Below are positions 24,588 through 27,273 of a stretch of DNA of 27,273 nucleotides, piece by piece. Source of the DNA: Bacteroidota bacterium (lineage in GTDB: Bacteria; Bacteroidota; Bacteroidia; Chitinophagales; Chitinophagaceae); NCBI GenBank assembly GCA_023433345.1, contig JAEZDA010000031.1:1-27273 (forward strand), written 5' to 3'. How positions within the stretch are numbered: position 1 is the stretch's first letter; each line of letters opens with the position of its first letter. Both the position numbers and the translations under genes were made by a program. The notes under the pieces were generated by a model. It did not search any database, was not told the origin of the DNA, and saw only the letters and a list, made by a program, of their open reading frames with translations.

Positions 24588-25445
24588 CTATTTATTGCCC
24601 TGAAGCCCGCCTGTATGTATACATATTATGATGCTGCCCGGTGCAAAGAATCCCTTTTTGATCTTGTCAAATACGCCGAACATCATCTTCGCTGTATAAA
24701 CCCGGTCTAATTCAATGCTGTGATCTCTACGGAAGCCCTCCATGAATTGTATCAATCCCGGATCTGACTTTGCGAATCCTCCAAAATGATAATCTCCCCA
24801 AACTGTTAACTGTTCTTCTTTATAAGTGGTTTTCAGGTAGGACAGCCGCTCCGGTATATCAGTCATGTTTCTGATCGCAGGAACCGCAATTACCGTTTTC
24901 TCCCAACCGGAAAGCACACCGGCAAGAGTAGTAGCAGTACCTACAGAAATGCAGATATGCGTTGCCGTTAGTTCCGGCAGTGCTTTTACCATGAAGGCTG
25001 CGCCCTTTGCACCCAGCGGATGATACCCGCCCTCCGGAATTACCACTGCACCGGGAAATGTTCGAAGTGCTGTTTCTGTTTTCATTTCACGATATGCCGT
25101 GGGAGATACATATTGAATGTGCATTCCATCATGTTCGCATTGCGCGAGTGTAGCGGTATAAGGATGATGTTCTCCATTTACAATCCCCGTACAGGATAGG
25201 TTCAGAAGCCTGCACGCATGCGCTGTAGCAGACAGGTGATTTGAAAAGGGCCCGCCAAAGGTGACAACAGGTCGTTTTTCTTTCATAGCCTGTTGTAGAA
25301 AATAGCGCAGCTTATAAATTTTATTGCCCGAAATAACTGGATGCACTTTGTCGAACCGGGCGATATAAACCTGCAATTCTGCCGCGGAGATGTATTCATT
25401 GTTTATCTGGTCGCAGTCGACAGGTATGTGATCAAAAAGCATCAT
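24588..25445 (-). CDS. PLP-dependent 1-aminocyclopropane-1-carboxylate deaminase / D-cysteine desulfhydrase homologue
   Basis: 285 residues, fold-type II PLP enzyme. SGNKIYKLRYFL (39-50) matches the Lys-containing motif of the ACC deaminase/D-cysteine desulfhydrase family, with Lys42 of GNK the likely PLP Lys. GGPFSNHLSATAHA (64-77) replaces the usual G-x-Q-S-N-H-x-R-x-T-A-A, and SVGTATTLAGVLSG is the phosphate-binding loop. IIPEGGYHPLGAKG and CIHTGGLQG close the family pattern. It is about 50 residues shorter than characterised enzymes (~330-340), so it is a compact Bacteroidota-type relative and the substrate is uncertain. ATG at 25445 (MMLFDHIPVD) is chosen. The frame opens further upstream to 25814, but that stretch overlaps the opposing nucleotidyltransferase gene and has no family homology. 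Confidence 0.85.
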   Translation of the reverse strand: MMLFDHIPVDCDQINNEYISAAELQVYIARFDKVHPVISGNKIYKLRYFLQQAMKEKRPVVTFGGPFSNHLSATAHACRLLNLSCTGIVNGEHHPYTATLAQCEHDGMHIQYVSPTAYREMKTETALRTFPGAVVIPEGGYHPLGAKGAAFMVKALPELTATHICISVGTATTLAGVLSGWEKTVIAVPAIRNMTDIPERLSYLKTTYKEEQLTVWGDYHFGGFAKSDPGLIQFMEGFRRDHSIELDRVYTAKMMFGVFDKIKKGFFAPGSIIICIHTGGLQGNK

Positions 25446-25459
25446 TAAATGGACTTCCT

Positions 25460-25467
25460 TATTTTTG
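25460..25467 (+). promoter_or_regulatory. -7 promoter box of the nucleotidyltransferase gene
   Basis: TATTTTTG matches TAnnTTTG and ends 41 nt before ATG 25509, inside the 63-nt region between two divergent genes. An AAAGGAT purine stretch at 25502-25508 directly before the ATG is the best Shine-Dalgarno-like site in the window, though tightly spaced. The box lies after the in-frame ATG at 25449 and so excludes it as the start. Confidence 0.5.
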
Positions 25468-25508
25468 CAGTCCCAAAAATTTTTAATTCTCTTATAAATA
25501 TAAAGGAT

Positions 25509-26408
25509 ATGAAACCAACACTGGTAATTCTGGCGGCTGGTATGGCAAGCAGATACGGAAGTATGAAGCAGACAGAAGGATTTGGCCCCGGCGGTGAAAC
25601 GATTATGGATTATTCGATCTATGATGCGATACGTGCTGGTTTCGGAAAGGTTGTGTTTATTATAAGAAAAGATTTTGCAGAAGATTTCCGGAAAGTATTT
25701 AATGAAAAGCTTGAAGGAAAAATTGAGGTGGATTATGTTTATCAGGAACTGGAGAGTTTTGTTCATTGTGAGCTTGTTCCTGAAGGACGGACGAAGCCGT
25801 GGGGAACAGCCCATGCCGTTTTGTGCGCACAGGATGCGATCAACGAGCCTTTTGCCGTAATAAATGCTGACGATTTTTATGGCAGTGATGCCTTCGTTCA
25901 GGCAGAAAAATTTTTAAGTACGCAATGCAATGAGAAAACTGCCGCGATTATCGGCTATCAACTCAACAGAACCTTAAGCGACTACGGAACGGTAAGCCGC
26001 GGAGTGTGCGAGGTAAATGAAAAACAGGAACTTATTTCCATTACCGAGCGAACAAAGATATATGCGGAAGGAAACAAGGTGTTTTTTGAGGAGGAGGGAG
26101 TGAAATCTGAAGTGGCACCAGGTTCAAAAGTTTCAATGAACTTTTGGTGTTTCCATCCTTCTATTTTCCCTGTCATCAAAAAGCAGTTTGCAGATTTTCT
26201 CGAATCAAACAGTAGTAATCCCAAGGCTGAATTTTTCATCCCGATCGTTGCGGATCATTTTATAAAAGATGGTGGAGGCACGGTGCTGGTAATTCCAACA
26301 AGTGCTCAATGGTTTGGAGTAACCTATAAAGAAGATGCTCCGACCGTTAAGGCCAGCCTTGATGAGTTGATCAGCAATAAAGTTTACCCTTCCAAACTTT
26401 GGAGTTGA
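25509..26408 (+). CDS. Sugar-phosphate nucleotidyltransferase family protein
   Basis: 299 residues. The N terminus (PTLVILAAGMASRYGSMKQ, 3-21) is a variant of the nucleotide-binding G-x-G-x-R signature of GalU/RmlA-type enzymes, which make NDP-sugars from NTP and sugar 1-phosphate. KPWGTAHAVLCA (96-107) and the metal-binding INADDFYGSDAF (118-129) support the fold. The C terminus has the MNFWCFHPSIFPVI and PIVADHFI segments. The sugar and nucleotide cannot be told. ATG 25509 is used because the family N terminus starts there and the -7 box at 25460-25467 lies between it and the upstream ATG at 25449. Divergent from the PLP enzyme gene. Confidence 0.88.
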   Translation: MKPTLVILAAGMASRYGSMKQTEGFGPGGETIMDYSIYDAIRAGFGKVVFIIRKDFAEDFRKVFNEKLEGKIEVDYVYQELESFVHCELVPEGRTKPWGTAHAVLCAQDAINEPFAVINADDFYGSDAFVQAEKFLSTQCNEKTAAIIGYQLNRTLSDYGTVSRGVCEVNEKQELISITERTKIYAEGNKVFFEEEGVKSEVAPGSKVSMNFWCFHPSIFPVIKKQFADFLESNSSNPKAEFFIPIVADHFIKDGGGTVLVIPTSAQWFGVTYKEDAPTVKASLDELISNKVYPSKLWS

Positions 26409-26420
26409 TCTGAACTCGCT

Positions 26421-26451
26421 CAAATGATGTAGATTCATATCAAATCATTTG
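26421..26451. repeat. 8-bp inverted repeat just before the flavin monooxygenase start
   Basis: CAAATGAT (26421-26428) and ATCATTTG (26444-26451) are perfect inverted copies separated by 15 nt, in the 46-nt gap between the nucleotidyltransferase stop and the ATG at 26455. There is no T-run after it, so an operator, or an mRNA hairpin near the start, is as likely as a terminator. No -7 box is seen for the gene. Confidence 0.4.
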
Positions 26452-26454
26452 GCT

Positions 26455-27249
26455 ATGGTAGAATTCGGAATGATGAGTTTCGCTGACATGGAGCCCGAGG
26501 CAACCGGTGGTCGCGGTGTAAATGCTCATGCCCGTTTACAGGATCTTTTGGAGGAAATAAAGCTCGCCGATGATCTCGGCCTTGATGTATTTGGCATCGG
26601 TGAGCACCATCGCGCCGATTATGCTGTATCTGCTCCAGCTGTTACCTTGGGAGCTGCAGCGGCGATAACCAAGAATATCAGGCTTACAAGTGCGGTAACG
26701 GTGCTTAGTTCCGATGATCCGGTTCGGGTATACCAAAGCTTTTCCACGATAGATCTTTTATCCGGCGGTCGTGCAGAGATCATGGCCGGGCGTGGTTCCT
26801 TCATTGAGTCCTTCCCTTTATTTGGCTACAGCCTTGATGATTATGAATCTCTCTTCAACGAAAAATTGGATCTCTTGCTTGCCATAAATGAAAAGGAAGA
26901 AGTAAACTGGTCTGGAAAGCACCGCGCCTCCATTGAAGATCTCGTCGTGTACCCGAGACCGTTACAAAGCAAACTTCCCATATGGCTTGCAGCAGGGGGA
27001 ACTCCGGCGTCTGCCGTGCGTGCTGCTAAACTGGGCCTGCCTCTCATGCTTGCGATCATCGGTGGACAACCTCAGCATTTTGTTCCTTTTATAAATCTGT
27101 ATAAAGAAACCTGGAAGAAAAACAATAAGGCTGATGCCAGGTTTGGAATCAATAATCATGTTTTTGTTGGAGAAGATAGTAAAAGCATTTCGCGCGAATT
27201 CTATCCTTACTATGCAACCATGATGAACAGGGTGGGGAAGAGTCGTGGG
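26455..27249 (+). CDS. LLM-class (luciferase-like) flavin-dependent oxidoreductase, 3' truncated
   Basis: 265 residues are visible out of an expected ~340. The N-terminal pattern MVEFGMMSFADMEPEATGG, DLGLDVFGIGEHHRADYAVSAP (~40-61), RLTSAVTVLSSDDPVRVYQ (~75-93) and LLSGGRAEIMAGRGSFIESFPLFGY (~99-123) is that of bacterial luciferase-like monooxygenases using FMNH2/F420-type flavin. LPIWLAAGGTPASAVRAAKLGLPLMLAIIGG (~178-208) is the usual substrate-side barrel segment. The substrate is unknown. Start ATG 26455 fits the family. The frame stays open to the window end, but the last 24 bases (27250-27273, encoding LSLIHIAE) look like adapter and are left out. The true 3' end is missing. Confidence 0.88.
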
Positions 27250-27273
27250 CTGTCGCTTATACACATAGCCGAG
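27250..27273. other. Probable Nextera/Tn5 sequencing-adapter remnant at contig end
   Basis: The last 24 bases agree at 21 positions with the reverse complement of the Nextera read-2 transposon adapter. CTGTC, CTTATACACAT and CCGAG are all in register, and the mismatches are one base after CTGTC and two after ACACAT. The minus strand reads ATGTGTATAAGCGACAG, close to the Tn5 mosaic end. These bases should not be taken as genomic, and the contig probably ends here. Confidence 0.85.

Noticed and set aside
25446..25814. N-terminal extension of the PLP enzyme frame
   Set aside because: It is antisense to the nucleotidyltransferase gene and its divergent promoter, has no family homology, and the family N terminus starts at 25445.
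26962..27264. 100-codon minus-strand frame beginning MYKRQ
   Set aside because: It starts within the adapter-derived bases and lies antisense to the flavin monooxygenase.
1..27273. tRNA/rRNA genes, CRISPR arrays, insertion sequences, prophage genes, restriction or defence systems
   Set aside because: I searched by eye on both strands and found no sign of any. Gene content is housekeeping, with coding density above 90 percent and no compositional break noticed.

Overview
This window is a stretch of housekeeping chromosome from a member of the Bacteroidota, most likely from the Chitinophagaceae/Sphingobacteriia side of the phylum. The assignment is an inference from several features. There is a gliding-motility/type IX secretion C-terminal domain at the left edge, a type III glutamine synthetase, and a tandem pair of DUF3857/transglutaminase-like secreted proteins. 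Several starts are preceded by the Bacteroidota -7 box (TAnnTTTG), and Shine-Dalgarno sequences are weak. No rRNA, tRNA, CRISPR array, insertion sequence or prophage is visible. The right edge ends in 24 bases that look like a degraded Nextera (Tn5) sequencing adapter, so the window probably ends at an assembly contig end, perhaps of metagenomic origin.

Left part (1-6821): the 3' end of a very large secreted adhesin-like protein (CHU_C domain) converges on glutamine synthetase III. Further along the same minus strand lies a polytopic membrane protein that resembles polysaccharide polymerases. A perfect 11-bp inverted repeat lies between the convergent ends.

Central plus-strand block (6884-19356): purL (purine synthesis) is followed 4 nt later by hldD (LPS heptose precursor). 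After a 231-nt gap that holds a structured leader comes pyrG (CTP synthase), then a SpoU/TrmH-type RNA methyltransferase, a UbiA prenyltransferase, two paralogous DUF3857 proteins, ruvX, def and a secreted protein of unknown function. Spacings of 1 to 44 nt from pyrG to ruvX suggest one long transcription unit. def and the gene after it each have their own -7 box only 4 nt before the ATG, suggesting leaderless or nearly leaderless mRNAs.

Right part (19364-27273): a lipoprotein-type M49 (dipeptidyl-peptidase III family) peptidase whose intrinsic terminator lies inside the last codons of the opposing gene, a small membrane protein, an RluD-type pseudouridine synthase, lipB (lipoate synthesis), a small secreted protein, a PLP-dependent ACC deaminase/D-cysteine desulfhydrase homologue, a sugar-phosphate nucleotidyltransferase, and a truncated luciferase-like flavin monooxygenase that runs into the adapter sequence.

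I see no clear new multi-gene system. The most interesting structure is the pyrG leader. A possible 41-codon ORF, a 5-codon mini-ORF and pyrG are joined by two successive TAATG stop/start overlaps, and four small hairpins lie in the same 140 nt. Second is the DUF3857 pair, in which the first paralogue appears to have lost all three transglutaminase catalytic positions while the second keeps Cys and His.
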